64,000 nt of DNA, taken from the NCBI GenBank assembly GCA_963545565.1, contig CAUUJV010000003.1, positions 121,880 through 185,879 of the forward strand. Reading direction: 5' to 3'. The position numbers were made by a program, and so were the translations under genes. The first letter of the stretch is position 1, and each line of letters opens with the position of its first letter. Below, one piece after another: positions 52,050 to 62,070 of this stretch. The notes beneath the pieces are model-generated. The model was not told the DNA's origin. It ran no database searches and saw only the letters and a program-made list of their open reading frames with translations. The DNA comes from CAUUJV01 sp963545565 (GTDB lineage Bacteria; Actinomycetota; Actinomycetes; Actinomycetales; Bifidobacteriaceae).

Positions 52050-53325
52050 TGTTTACCCATTCACAAAGGTATCGAGCGTGGTTTATTGCCGACACGGGAA
52101 TCAACATTGGCACAAATTTGCGCAATTTAGTCATTCCCCTGATTGCTTTCGCTCTTTCACAGTCAACAGTCACCGCAGGATGGGTTACAACAGCTTGTAT
52201 GGTGGCGATGCAGATGAGCGCTGTTTTTGGAGGAACCGTTGTCGATAGGCACGATCGTAAGCGGCTGATGGTCATTAACTGCTTATCAGGTTTTATTATT
52301 TGGGGAATTGTTGCTTTTCTCATTGCAGCTCAGCTGTTAACTTTGCCCATTCTGCTGTGTCTTTCAGTTATTTATAGCGTTGTGAATGGTTTACTTTCGC
52401 ATGCGTCTGATGCACTTTTAAGATCGATTGTTGACGTTCGCCACTATTCACAGGCTAGAAGCATCAATGAAGGGCGAGACGCAGTTACTACTATGGCGTC
52501 AAGCCCATTCGGCGGCTTTCTCTACGCTTTAGGTGCTTGGATTCCTTTTGCGATTTCAGCTGTGATATATGTAGTTTCCGCTGTTGCTGCGGCTGCTATT
52601 CCTACAGCAACTGTTCCTGTGGCAGAAGTTCCTCATGATGAAGCTAGTGAGCATGTTTCTGTAGTAAAGAAGACAAATAGGAGTGGAGCTGATCTATCTT
52701 TTCTTTACGATTTTGTTGCTGGGTGGAAATGGTCTTTGCAGCGCAGAACACTTGTCTTGGCGATGATTATCAGTGCATTGCTTAATCTCGGTCTCGCTGG
52801 CACGCAATACGCTGTGCAACTGAGCATGGTGGCTATAGGAGAGTCTAGTGTTCGAATAGGTTTCTTAGACACGGCCATTTGTGTGGGCGTGGTTTTGGGA
52901 TCAGTCGTATCGTCCAGAATTGCTGCATGGGTGCATACTGGGAAAGCATTATGCGTGGGTTTTGCATAATGAGTATTGCTGTATTCCCTATGATTTTTAG
53001 CCAAGACTACGAGCTTGTAATCGTATGCGTGACTTTGTTGGGAATACCAGTTCCGATTATTAATTCGCTTTTGTTGGGATACGTATTTTCGTTGACGCCG
53101 CAAAATCTTCAAGGAAGAGTCACAACAACGTTAACGGTGCCTGCTCAGTCCCTCAGCTCTTTTAGCAGTGCGATTGCTGGAACTCTTATTCAAGTTTTGA
53201 GTGCTCGCTTTGCTTTCGGGATATTCTTAATTGTGATTGTTCTCGCAACGATTATGGCATTTACTTCATCACATATCAGGGCAATTCCGCAATCATCTCA
53301 ATGGGATAAATGTATTTTAGAGTAG
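52049..53325 (+). pseudogene. MFS transporter interrupted by a frameshift
   Basis: Two reading frames together encode one major facilitator permease of about 425 residues. The first runs from the ATG at 52049 and stops at 52969, after HTGKALCVGFA. The second frame continues the helices from about 52945 (FCIMSIAVFPMIFSQDYELV) to 53325. The break lies in GTGGGTTTTGC near 52957-52963; one extra G or T would restore VGFCIMS. The N-terminal part holds the MFS loop TVVDRHDRKRLM. It is either a recent single-base deletion or a sequencing error. The regulator upstream is intact. Confidence 0.85.
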
Positions 53326-53404
53326 TGCCTCACGCTAGAATGTGCTGTAGCTAAAGAACTACGTCATTGCATGTTTTTGCATACTTTACGTTTGAGGAGC
53401 CTCG

Positions 53405-54166
53405 ATGGTACAGATAAAAGATTTATTAGCTGATGGTCAGGTTTTGCGCGCTGATGGCCGCAAAGTAGATGAGTTGCGCCCAGTGAAGATTATTCGTGGG
53501 TGGACTCAAGCTCCTGAAGGATCCGTGCTCATTGAATGCGGAAATACTCGTGTGCTGTGTACAGCAACTTTTACTCAAGGTGTGCCCCGCTGGCGGCAAA
53601 ACTCTGGGCAAGGCTGGGTTACTGCAGAGTATGCGATGATTCCCCGTGCAACTTCCGAACGTACAAATCGTGAATCAGTGCGGGGCAAGATTGGCGGACG
53701 CACTCATGAAATCAGTCGTTTGATTGGCCGTGTGCTTCGCGGCGTGGTTGATATGAATCAGCTTGGAGAAAATCAGATTCAGATTGACTGTGAAGTTTTG
53801 CAAGCCGATGGAGGTACACGCACAACTTCTGTAACCGGCGCATACATCGCTTTATATGATGCAGTTGAATGGGCAAAAAAGCAAAAGCTTATTAAGTCCT
53901 CTAAGAAGGTTATTAAATCTCAGGTTTCAGCTGTTTCCGTTGGAATCATTGACGGAACTCCTATGCTTGATCTTCCTTACACTGAAGATTCCAACGCCAT
54001 GACAGACATGAACGTTGCTATGACTGGTGCGGGCGAATTCATTGAAATTCAAGGCACCGCAGAGCATCGGCCGTTCAGTCGTGAAGAACTTAATACTTTA
54101 CTTGATTTGGCCGAAAAAGGGAATCTTGAATTACAGAAGATGCAGCGCGAAGCACTTGGTTTGTAG
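53405..54166 (+). CDS. rph: Ribonuclease PH
   Basis: A phosphate-dependent 3' exonuclease that trims tRNA precursors. The 253-residue protein shows RADGRKVDELRPVKI, VLIECGNTRVLCTATF, RWRQNSGQGWVTAEYAM, GRTHEISRLIGRVLRGVVD, the catalytic QIDCEVLQADGGTRT and the closing GAGEFIEIQGTAEHRPFS. The ATG follows TGAGGAG. The adjacent rdgB forms the usual rph-rdgB pair. Confidence 0.97.
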   Translation: MVQIKDLLADGQVLRADGRKVDELRPVKIIRGWTQAPEGSVLIECGNTRVLCTATFTQGVPRWRQNSGQGWVTAEYAMIPRATSERTNRESVRGKIGGRTHEISRLIGRVLRGVVDMNQLGENQIQIDCEVLQADGGTRTTSVTGAYIALYDAVEWAKKQKLIKSSKKVIKSQVSAVSVGIIDGTPMLDLPYTEDSNAMTDMNVAMTGAGEFIEIQGTAEHRPFSREELNTLLDLAEKGNLELQKMQREALGL

Positions 54167-54262
54167 CCATCGCGGGCAAGAAGAGCCAGGAAGCAACTGA
54201 GAAGCTGCTAAAGCGTCGTCAAGGAATTGTCAAGAAATTGCTAAGGAGCTAGGGAAAACATC

Positions 54263-54946
54263 ATGCAGCGCATAGTTGTAGCCACCCATAATGAAGGAAA
54301 GCTCGTAGAAATACGCCGAATCTTAGCTGAATCTCTTGGTGATCAGGCTCAGTCATTAGAGTTTATAACTGCTGGAGCCTTAGGGCTTCCTGACCCTGTA
54401 GAAGCTGGTGTGACTTTTGCTGAGAATGCACTATTGAAGGCTCGTGATGCAGCTAAGCGTACTGGACTTCCTGCAATGGCAGATGATTCAGGCTTAATTG
54501 TGGATGTAATGGGCGCTGCTCCGGGAATCTTGTCTGCGCGATGGGCTGGAAAACATGGCGATGATAAGGCAAATAACAATCTGCTACTTGCTCAGTTAGC
54601 AGACATTCCAGACACTAAACGCACAGCTCGATTTACGTGTGCGCTCGCGTTAGTAATTCCACAGATAAATCCTGCAGGTAATACTGACAACACTGAGTTC
54701 AAAGAATTTGTTGAAATTGGTGAGATGCCTGGTCGCATTATACGAGAAGAGAATGGTGAAAATGGTTTTGGGTATGATCCACTTTTTGTGCCCGATGATC
54801 AGTCTCACGTTACCGATAGGCAGCGCACAGCAAATAACAATAAGCCTTTGACCTCTGCGCAAATGACCGGTGAGCAGAAGAATGCCATCTCGCATCGTGG
54901 CCAGGCGATTCGACAGATGGCACCACACTTCGCACAACTTGCATAG
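54263..54946 (+). CDS. rdgB: dITP/XTP pyrophosphatase (RdgB/HAM1 family)
   Basis: It removes deaminated purine triphosphates from the nucleotide pool. The 227-residue protein starts RIVVATHNEGKLVEIRRIL and shows EAGVTFAENALLKARDAA, PAMADDSGLIVDVMGAAPG, FGYDPLFVP and the C-terminal ISHRGQAIRQM. It is slightly longer than usual (~200) owing to an insert near residue 130 (NPAGNTDNTEFKE). It follows rph by 96 bp. Confidence 0.95.
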   Translation: MQRIVVATHNEGKLVEIRRILAESLGDQAQSLEFITAGALGLPDPVEAGVTFAENALLKARDAAKRTGLPAMADDSGLIVDVMGAAPGILSARWAGKHGDDKANNNLLLAQLADIPDTKRTARFTCALALVIPQINPAGNTDNTEFKEFVEIGEMPGRIIREENGENGFGYDPLFVPDDQSHVTDRQRTANNNKPLTSAQMTGEQKNAISHRGQAIRQMAPHFAQLA

Positions 54947-55029
54947 TAGAAATCCAAGCAAAATTCGAGAAAATTCAAGCAAATTTGGGTGAACTCAGGC
55001 GAAACATAACTCTTGGAGCGTAATTGTAA

Positions 55030-56028
55030 TTAGAATGCAAAGTTCAAGCAGGTCAGCACAATCAGCGAAATAATGACGGTGGTTGCGAGTGTGAATCCTG
55101 CTAGTTTTGCGTTGCCTAAAACTTTGTCAGTAAACAGTGTGCTAAAAACTGCAGAAGGGCAGAAGCAAATCATCACAGCAATTGTACGAATTGTTGGCCC
55201 CACAGGAAGCAAGAACCAAGCAGCCACAGCAAAAATAATACTGAACACAATGCGCCAACCGATAACACGTGTAACTGCGAGCACATCTTTTCTGTTTGCA
55301 GGCAGTTCCATCAGCATACCCACCATCAGCATAGAGCAGAAACTATTTGCGTTAGCTAGTGGCTCGGTAACTGTTGCAACCCAACCTGGCATTGTGATGT
55401 GAAAAAGCATTAGCACAATCATCAAGAGGTAAATATCAAAAGAAAGTGATGAAAAAAGGCTTTTCAACATGCTAAAGATATTATTTTTGAACGCTAAACG
55501 TTTGGCATGAGGGTCAGTCAGTTTTACATGTGGAAGCACTGGTGCACCCTCGGCAGTATCTTGCTCACTTAAAGGTTTATCAGGTGCAATATGCAAAGCT
55601 GAACGAATTAAAACACTACTCGCGCCAGAAATAACAGCGACATTGCCCATGTCAAACATAGCTGCCGCCACAATTGCACTCGGCCCAAAGAAACTACTTA
55701 GCACAGGGAAAGCAAAGTTGCCGATATTGTAGCCGTTGGAATTGAGCATCATAAAAGCACGCTCACCTGCAGGGAATCTACGAGTTGCAAAGAACACAAT
55801 AGGCAGTGGAATAAGGGCACATACTAGACCAAATAGAGTGAGAATAAGCAGACTCACATCATGGTCAGTAGTTGCAAAAGAATGAATAATTGCCCCAGGA
55901 ATTGTGAGTGTAAAAACAATACTTTGCAAGATTTTGTAATCGCGGTTTGAGAAAATTCCAACCCGCTTAAAAATATATCCAACAAGGGTAATAGCGAAGA
56001 TTGTGATGGGAGTTAACACTGCGTCCAT
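55030..56028 (-). CDS. AEC-family transporter (auxin efflux carrier type)
   Basis: A 332-residue membrane protein with about ten helices. AEC features are ITLVGYIFKRVGIFSNRDYK near the start, MLNSNGYNIGNFAFPVLSSF (the Asn/Gly-rich broken helix) and FCPSAVFSTLFTDKVLG near the end. Bacterial relatives export small organic anions such as malate. The start is the ATG at 56028 with AGGGAG upstream; the frame extends into the tRNA-Leu gene and was trimmed. Confidence 0.88.
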   Translation of the reverse strand: MDAVLTPITIFAITLVGYIFKRVGIFSNRDYKILQSIVFTLTIPGAIIHSFATTDHDVSLLILTLFGLVCALIPLPIVFFATRRFPAGERAFMMLNSNGYNIGNFAFPVLSSFFGPSAIVAAAMFDMGNVAVISGASSVLIRSALHIAPDKPLSEQDTAEGAPVLPHVKLTDPHAKRLAFKNNIFSMLKSLFSSLSFDIYLLMIVLMLFHITMPGWVATVTEPLANANSFCSMLMVGMLMELPANRKDVLAVTRVIGWRIVFSIIFAVAAWFLLPVGPTIRTIAVMICFCPSAVFSTLFTDKVLGNAKLAGFTLATTVIISLIVLTCLNFAF

Positions 56029-56055
56029 GAAAATCTCCCTTAGATTTAGCTTTCG

Positions 56056-56137
56056 TGCGCGAGATGGGACTTGAACCCACACTCCATAAGGAACAGGAAC
56101 CTAAATCCTGCGCGTCTACCAATTCCGCCACTCACGC
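56056..56137 (-). tRNA. tRNA-Leu (UAG anticodon)
   Basis: The minus strand folds as an 82-nt tRNA. Acceptor arms GCGTGAG and CTCGCGC pair, with one G-U. The anticodon stem is CAGGA/TCCTG with loop TTTAGGT, anticodon TAG. The T arm is GTGGGTTCAAGTCCCA. The extra-arm length fits a class II tRNA-Leu. CCA is not encoded. Confidence 0.95.
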
Positions 56138-56186
56138 GTGAGATTCTGCGTATCCTCTACAGAATAGGGAAACTGCAAAATCTTCG

Positions 56187-56259
56187 AGCCGCTTGCCGGA
56201 ATCGGACCGGCGACCTTCTCATTACGAGTGAGACGCTCTACCAACTGAGCTAAAGCGGC
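56187..56259 (-). tRNA. tRNA-Thr (CGU anticodon)
   Basis: A 73-nt tRNA on the minus strand. Acceptor arms GCCGCTT/AAGCGGC pair fully. The D arm is TAGCTCAGTTGGTAGAGC. The anticodon stem TCTCA/TGAGA encloses CTCGTAA, anticodon CGT. The T arm includes GGTCCGATTCC. It lies 49 bp upstream of tRNA-Leu and is probably co-transcribed. Confidence 0.95.
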
Positions 56260-56381
56260 CTTTACACAATATTTTAGAAGACTTCTACAAAATACTTCTA
56301 CAAAAAACTGCGCCGAAGGTAAATTCTATCGTATTTCAAAGTTTTGTCCACTTTGGTGTTGCATTGAGTAAGAATAGATGC

Positions 56382-57671
56382 ATGACTGATAATGCCGAGC
56401 GGACTCTAAAACAGGCAGAAGAGCCAACCGCCAAATGTAGTCGGGCTGTCGACAATTTCTATGCGATTATTCCAGCCGGTGGTATTGGCACCCGGTTGTG
56501 GCCATTGAGTCGTGAGAGCAATCCTAAGTTTTTGCATGCTTTTGGTGAATCTCATGAAAGTCTTTTGCAACAGACCTTTCAACGATTGCAGAATGTGTGC
56601 AAGCCAAGCCATATCAATGTAGCAACAGGAATTCGCTATGCGAACAAGGTTTTGGAACAACTGCACGATTTAGGGTGCGCTGAAAACGCTATTTTTGGTG
56701 AACCGGTTCCCCGAGATTCTGCAGCAGCGATTGCACTTGCTACAGCAGTTCTTGTGCAGCGACACGGAGAGCATATTATTGTGGGGTCTTTCGCTGCAGA
56801 TCATGCAATTGATGATGTTGAACTGTTCACGCGCACAATTCACAGAGCTGCCGACGCGGCACAAGCAGGTTATATAGCGACCATTGGTATTTCGATTACA
56901 GAGCCTTCCACTGCTTTTGGCTATATTCAGGCGGGGGACAAGCTTTCGATTATTAGCGGTCGGGATAATCGGGAAAGTTGGGGTAGCCAAGATAATTCGG
57001 ACAGTTATAACGATCCGAATGACTCACGTGATTCAGACGATTCGAATATCCTCGTATATTCCGTGCAGCGTTTTGTAGAAAAGCCAGATAAGCAGACTGC
57101 GAAAGCTTATGAAAGCACAGGAGATTATCGGTGGAATGCCGGCATGTTTGTTATGCGTGCGGATGTGCTGTTGAAAGCATTTCGCCGTATCCAGCCAAAA
57201 ATGTATAGCTCCATCATTGCGATTGCGCGCGATTGGGATACTCCTGCCCGTGATGAAACTTTGATGAGACTATGGCCAAGTATTGAGAAGGTTGCCTTTG
57301 ACTATGCGATTGCTGAGCCAATGGCAGCAGACGGTTTAGTTGCTATGGTTCCTGGGAATTTTGGGTGGAATGATATTGGAGATTTTGCTGCACTTTCAAA
57401 TATTGTTGAACAGGCTAGTGTGCAGCAGAACAGCCAATCCGATAAGCAGTTAAGCGTCCAGTCTGAAAATATCATTACGTTAAAGAGCGAAAATATTTCA
57501 GTTTTTACAGATTGCAATAATCGAGAGAAGATCATCGCAGTAGTTGGTGTGAATAATGTCGCGGTGGTTGAGACCGATGATGCTGTGCTTGTACTGAATA
57601 AAGGCAATGCGCAAGATGTAAAAAGTGTTGTTAATACTCTGCATCAACGCGGTTTAGATTCGGTGTTGTAG
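56382..57671 (+). CDS. manC: Mannose-1-phosphate guanylyltransferase
   Basis: It makes GDP-mannose from GTP and mannose-1-phosphate for mannosylated lipids or glycans. The 429-residue nucleotidyltransferase has the signature IIPAGGIGTRLWPLSRESNP, then PVPRDSAAAIALATAV, GSFAADHAI, the sugar-binding FVEKPDKQTA, and YRWNAGMFVMRADVLL. A low-complexity Asn/Asp/Ser insert (SQDNSDSYNDPNDSRDSDDS) lies near residue 210 inside the catalytic domain. The ATG at 56382 is used; a TTG 18 bp earlier is also in frame. No isomerase domain is fused. Confidence 0.9.
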   Translation: MTDNAERTLKQAEEPTAKCSRAVDNFYAIIPAGGIGTRLWPLSRESNPKFLHAFGESHESLLQQTFQRLQNVCKPSHINVATGIRYANKVLEQLHDLGCAENAIFGEPVPRDSAAAIALATAVLVQRHGEHIIVGSFAADHAIDDVELFTRTIHRAADAAQAGYIATIGISITEPSTAFGYIQAGDKLSIISGRDNRESWGSQDNSDSYNDPNDSRDSDDSNILVYSVQRFVEKPDKQTAKAYESTGDYRWNAGMFVMRADVLLKAFRRIQPKMYSSIIAIARDWDTPARDETLMRLWPSIEKVAFDYAIAEPMAADGLVAMVPGNFGWNDIGDFAALSNIVEQASVQQNSQSDKQLSVQSENIITLKSENISVFTDCNNREKIIAVVGVNNVAVVETDDAVLVLNKGNAQDVKSVVNTLHQRGLDSVL

Positions 57672-57867
57672 GGGAATCTTATTGGAGTCTCATTAGAGTT
57701 TTATTAGTTAGAAGATTAAACAAATTGCATATTCTTACTGCACGTTCTAATCGTTGAAAATCCGCCAAAACTTTTCGGTATGTGAGTGTGCGAGCTGTCC
57801 TAATGAATGGCTAGAGTTGAGTGCGAAAAGTCGGCGATGCGTCGATATACATACGAAAGGACCTGTA

Positions 57868-59562
57868 ATGGCCATCAATCCTCCAGTTGATGCAACTCAG
57901 ACCCCTGCTTGGGCTGCTCTCCAGAAGCACTATGAAGAGCTCCAGTCTCAGGGCATTAATCTGCGCGAGTGGTTCGCTGCAGATGCAGACCGCACTTCTA
58001 AGTTGAGTTTTGAAGCAGGCGATCTTCATTTTGATCTTTCTAAGAATCTTATTAAGCCTGAAACATTGAGCCTTTTTGCTGATTTGGCTAAGGATGTTCA
58101 TCTCGAAGAGCGCATTCAGCAGCAGTACACCGGTGTTCACATCAACAACACTGAAGACCGCGCTGTTTTGCACACTGCACTTCGCCGTCCTGCATCTGAT
58201 GAAGGAAAGTTTGTTGTTGATGGGCAAGATACCGTTAAGGACGTTCGTGAAGTTCTTGACCGTATTTATGCATTCGCAAACAAGGTTCGCTCTGGTGAAT
58301 GGACTGGCGTAACTGGTAAGCGCATCGAAACCGTTGTTAACATAGGCATTGGTGGATCTGATTTGGGTCCAGTCATGGTTTATGAAGCACTAAAGGCTTA
58401 TCAGGATGCTGGCATCACTGCTCGCTATGTTTCTAACATTGACCCTAATGATATGGCAGAAAAGCTCAAGGGGCTCGACCCAGAAACCACGCTTTTCATC
58501 GTAGTTTCTAAGACTTTCACCACACTTGAGACTTTGACGAATGCACGTTCTGCACGCACGTGGTTGCTTGATACATTGAAGGTTCAAGGTGCTATCGACG
58601 GCTCTGAGGAAAAGAATGCGGAAGCAATCGTAAAGCACTTCGTGGCAGTTTCCACTGCACTCGATAAGGTTGCAGCATTCGGCATTGATCCTAACAATGC
58701 GTTCGGCTTCTGGAATTGGGTTGGCGGCCGTTACTCCGTTGATTCCGCAGTAGGCACTTCAATCGCAGTAGTGTATGGTCCAGAACGCTTTGAAGACTTC
58801 CTTCGTGGATTCCATGCAATTGATGAATACTTTGCAACCACTCCTATTGAAAAGAACGTTGTTGCTCTTATGGGCTTGCTGAACGTGTGGTATGTGAACT
58901 TCTTCGGTGCACATTCCCATGCAGTTCTTCCATACAATCAGTATTTGAATCGCTTCCCTGCATACTTGCAGCAGCTCACCATGGAATCTAACGGTAAGTC
59001 TGTGCGCTGGGATGGTACTCCTGTAACAACTCAGACAGGTGAAATCTTCTGGGGTGAGCCAGGCACCAACGGCCAGCATGCTTTCTACCAGTTGATTCAC
59101 CAGGGTACTCGTCTTATTCCTGCAGACTTTATCGCATTCGCAAACACTGCAAATGCAACCAAGGATGGCGATCAGGATGTTCACGAGCTCTTCCTCGCAA
59201 ATTTCCTCGCACAGACCAAGGCTCTTGCATTCGGCAAGACTGCAGAAGAAGTTCGTGCAGAAGGCACAGCTGAAGCAATTGTTCCAGCGCGCGTGTTCAC
59301 TGGAAACCGCCCAACCACTTCTATCTTCGGCACTGAATTGACTCCATTTGCAGTGGGCGAACTCATTGCACTCTACGAACACATCACCCTCGTTGAGGGC
59401 ACAGTGTGGGGCCTTGATTCTTATGACCAGTGGGGTGTAGAGCTTGGAAAGGTTCTCGCACTTCAGATTGCTCCTGCAATTTCCAAGGATGATGCTGCTC
59501 TTGCAACTCAAGATCAGTCCACCAAGGCACTTATTGAGTTCTACCGCGCACACCGCCACTAA
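57868..59562 (+). CDS. pgi: Glucose-6-phosphate isomerase
   Basis: It interconverts glucose-6-phosphate and fructose-6-phosphate. The 564-residue protein carries VNIGIGGSDLGPVMVYEAL, VVSKTFTTLETLTNA, FGFWNWVGGRYSVDSAVG, the catalytic ESNGK, GEPGTNGQHAFYQLIHQG and the C-terminal YDQWGVELGKVLA. The ATG at 57868 follows GAAAGGACC. Codon choice is noticeably biased toward a small set, as in highly expressed genes. In bifidobacteria it feeds fructose-6-phosphate into the phosphoketolase shunt. Confidence 0.97.
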   Translation: MAINPPVDATQTPAWAALQKHYEELQSQGINLREWFAADADRTSKLSFEAGDLHFDLSKNLIKPETLSLFADLAKDVHLEERIQQQYTGVHINNTEDRAVLHTALRRPASDEGKFVVDGQDTVKDVREVLDRIYAFANKVRSGEWTGVTGKRIETVVNIGIGGSDLGPVMVYEALKAYQDAGITARYVSNIDPNDMAEKLKGLDPETTLFIVVSKTFTTLETLTNARSARTWLLDTLKVQGAIDGSEEKNAEAIVKHFVAVSTALDKVAAFGIDPNNAFGFWNWVGGRYSVDSAVGTSIAVVYGPERFEDFLRGFHAIDEYFATTPIEKNVVALMGLLNVWYVNFFGAHSHAVLPYNQYLNRFPAYLQQLTMESNGKSVRWDGTPVTTQTGEIFWGEPGTNGQHAFYQLIHQGTRLIPADFIAFANTANATKDGDQDVHELFLANFLAQTKALAFGKTAEEVRAEGTAEAIVPARVFTGNRPTTSIFGTELTPFAVGELIALYEHITLVEGTVWGLDSYDQWGVELGKVLALQIAPAISKDDAALATQDQSTKALIEFYRAHRH

Positions 59563-59923
59563 ACTCTATAAAGCTAAGAATCAATGGTAAAGGAGCATGG
59601 GAGGGGATAAGCTCCCACACTCAATCTTTTAGCCTTGATTGAAGAGCTCGATAGGTAATATCGCTAATAGGTCGGATTCTCATTAAAATGAGAGTTCGGC
59701 CTATTTGTATTCATAGCTTGTTTGTATTCATGCTTATATTCATAAAATATATGAGCCTAGGCACGCCGAATTCTATTGCGCTGGTCTACGTTTGCCGTTA
59801 TGCTTAAGTCTTGTTCGGCTTGTAATTAGTTTGAACTCTTGTGCAGAATTCTCTGACGTTATCTTCTCCTTAATGGTTTTGAAGTATTTAGTTCTGCGAT
59901 AAAAAGACATGAAAGGTCCCAAC
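59563..59923 (+). promoter_or_regulatory. pgi-rho intergenic region and probable rho leader
   Basis: About 360 bp without a gene. The pgi terminator is at 59666-59706. Just after it a TTGTATTCAT-like unit occurs three times (about 59704-59745), the last as TTATATTCATAAAATATATG. The remaining ~170 bp before rho could be a long leader; rho is autoregulated in other bacteria, but no specific element is recognisable. Confidence 0.35.
59666..59706 (+). terminator. Rho-independent terminator of pgi
   Basis: AATAGG and the inner arm ATTCTCAT pair with ATGAGAGT and CCTATT around a TAAA loop, followed by TTTGTATT. Confidence 0.8.
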
Positions 59924-61957
59924 GTGGCAACTAGCCAAAATCTTTCCGATATGAAGCTTCCTGAGCTCAAGGAACTTGCAAAGCAGATGGGTCTGCGTGG
60001 TACTTCAACTATGCGTAAGCTAGACCTCGTTGCAACGCTCGAAGCTGCTCGCAGTGGCGGTGAAGCACCTGCAGGAGTAACAGTTAAGCAAATTTCTCTC
60101 CCAACAACTTCAAGCTCTCAAGAGTCAGCCGCACAAGGTAGTGCTGCTCACAGTGAGAGTAGAGGTGCAGGATTCTCTGCTCCTCAAGAACAGTTTGACA
60201 CTGAATCAGACCGTCAAGCCCGCCGTGAGCGTGAAGATCGCGCAAGTCGTGTTGCAGATATTGAATTGGATTTGAATCAGCGTCGTCGTAATCGTGCGTC
60301 TCGTGTTCTCGACACAAGCGAAGAAAAAGGGCAGGATAATAATCTCGGAATTGAGCTTCCTCGTCGTCGCCGTCACAATGATGATGCGGTAGAAGGTCGT
60401 GAAGTGCATGATTCCCGCGATGCAGAATCGGATTCACGCCCAATTCGTGCACGTCGCAGCCGCGAATCTTCAGTTGCAGATTTAGATGATATTTTGTCTA
60501 CTCTTCCAGATCGCTCAGGTAAAAGTGCAAAGTCGAAGCGCGGGCATGACGATCGGGACTCTCGAATTGAGCGCGAAGACCGCGGTGGTGATGATAGAGG
60601 TAACAGCGATAATCGCGAATCTCGTTCTGAGCGTTCTGAGCGCTCAAATAGGCGCAGTGACCGCAATAATCGTGGTGATCGAAATAGTGATCGTAGCGAG
60701 CGTTCTGAGCGTTCTGAGCGCTCAAATAGGCGTAATGATCGCAATGATCGAAGCGAGCGCGGGGATCGCAACAATGACCGTAATGATCGCTCTGATAACA
60801 ACCAGAATGAGGAAACTCCAGAAGAAAATCTTGTTCCAGTTGCAGGCATTGTAGATATTCTCGATTCCTATGCATTCGTACGTACATCCGGCTATTTGCC
60901 TGGTGCGAGTGACGTCTACATCTCCATGGGGCAGGTGAAGAAGTACGGTCTGCGTAAGGGCGATGCAGTACGTGGCTTTATTCGTGCTCAGCGTGAAGGT
61001 GAACGCCGTAACCAGCGCCAAAAGTTTGTTCCATTGCAGTCCATCGAATCCATTAATGGGATGACTCTTGAAGAGGCTGCTCAGCGCCCTCAGTTCTCAA
61101 AGCTCACACCTGTTTATCCGCAGGAACGTTTGCGCATGGAGACTACGTCTAACAAGATTACTGGCCGTTTGATTGATATTGTTGCTCCGATTGGTAAGGG
61201 GCAGCGTGGCTTAATCGTGTCTCCTCCAAAGGCTGGCAAGACTATTACTTTACAACAGATTGCCAATGCTATTAGTGCGAATAATCCTGAAGTTCACTTG
61301 ATGGTTGTTCTTGTTGATGAACGTCCAGAAGAAGTGACTGATATGGAGCGCACAGTTCAGGGCGAGATCATTGCATCCACTTTCGACCGCCCAGCAACGG
61401 ATCACACCATAGTCGCTGAGCTTGCTATTGAGCGTGCGAAGCGCCTTGTAGAGCTCGGGCAAGATGTTGTTGTGCTTCTTGACTCCATGACTCGCTTGGC
61501 TCGTGCATATAATATTGCAGCGCCAACCTCTGGTCGTATTCTTTCTGGTGGTGTTGATGCTCAAGCACTCTATCCACCAAAGAAGTTCTTCGGTGCTGCT
61601 CGCAATATCGAGAACGGCGGTAGCCTTACTATCATCTCATCTGCACTTGTAGAAACAGGGTCAAAGATGGACGAGGTTATCTTCGAAGAGTTCAAGGGCA
61701 CGGGCAATATGGAATTGCGCCTTTCTCGTGAGCTCTCTGAAAAACGTATGTTCCCAGCAATTGACATCAATGCGTCTGGAACTCGTCGCGAAGAACTCAT
61801 CACCTCTCAGCAAGAGCTCGCAATTATTTATCGTTTGCGTCGTGCGCTTGGTGGATTGGAGCCTGAAGCTGCATATCAGCAGATTGTCACCCGTTTGAAG
61901 AAGACCAGCAGCAATGCTGAATTCTTGGCTGGTATGGCTCAAAGTGTGAATAACTAA
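59924..61957 (+). CDS. rho: Transcription termination factor Rho with long disordered insert
   Basis: A hexameric RNA helicase ending transcription. Residues ~1-45 form the Rho_N helical domain (LPELKELAKQMGLRG). Residues ~50-300 are a highly charged, low-complexity region rich in Arg, Asp, Ser and Asn (repeated RSERSER, NRRSDRNNRGDR). The RNA-binding domain starts VAGIVDILDSYAFVRTSGYL. The ATPase core has SPPKAGKTITLQQIA (Walker A), VVLVDERPEEVTDMER, and LDSMTRLARAYN. The GTG at 59924 has AAAGG upstream; the ATG at 59909 is in frame and overlaps that site. Long inserts are known in actinobacterial Rho. Confidence 0.95.
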   Translation: MATSQNLSDMKLPELKELAKQMGLRGTSTMRKLDLVATLEAARSGGEAPAGVTVKQISLPTTSSSQESAAQGSAAHSESRGAGFSAPQEQFDTESDRQARREREDRASRVADIELDLNQRRRNRASRVLDTSEEKGQDNNLGIELPRRRRHNDDAVEGREVHDSRDAESDSRPIRARRSRESSVADLDDILSTLPDRSGKSAKSKRGHDDRDSRIEREDRGGDDRGNSDNRESRSERSERSNRRSDRNNRGDRNSDRSERSERSERSNRRNDRNDRSERGDRNNDRNDRSDNNQNEETPEENLVPVAGIVDILDSYAFVRTSGYLPGASDVYISMGQVKKYGLRKGDAVRGFIRAQREGERRNQRQKFVPLQSIESINGMTLEEAAQRPQFSKLTPVYPQERLRMETTSNKITGRLIDIVAPIGKGQRGLIVSPPKAGKTITLQQIANAISANNPEVHLMVVLVDERPEEVTDMERTVQGEIIASTFDRPATDHTIVAELAIERAKRLVELGQDVVVLLDSMTRLARAYNIAAPTSGRILSGGVDAQALYPPKKFFGAARNIENGGSLTIISSALVETGSKMDEVIFEEFKGTGNMELRLSRELSEKRMFPAIDINASGTRREELITSQQELAIIYRLRRALGGLEPEAAYQQIVTRLKKTSSNAEFLAGMAQSVNN

Positions 61958-62070
61958 GAGGTATAAGCAGACCTCGTAAGAGATTATAGAGACTAATAGA
62001 TATATAGGGGTATGAATCGGTAAACGCCGGCTCATGCCCTCTACACATACATGTAGTATGCTCTAGTGCC

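Noticed and set aside
58759..59559. 266-codon minus-strand frame opposite pgi
   Set aside because: It is a shadow of the codon-biased pgi gene with no recognisable protein features.
60600..60790. Tandem repeats resembling a CRISPR-like array
   Set aside because: They are in-frame coding repeats of the Rho low-complexity insert; there are no uniform repeats with unique spacers and no cas genes.
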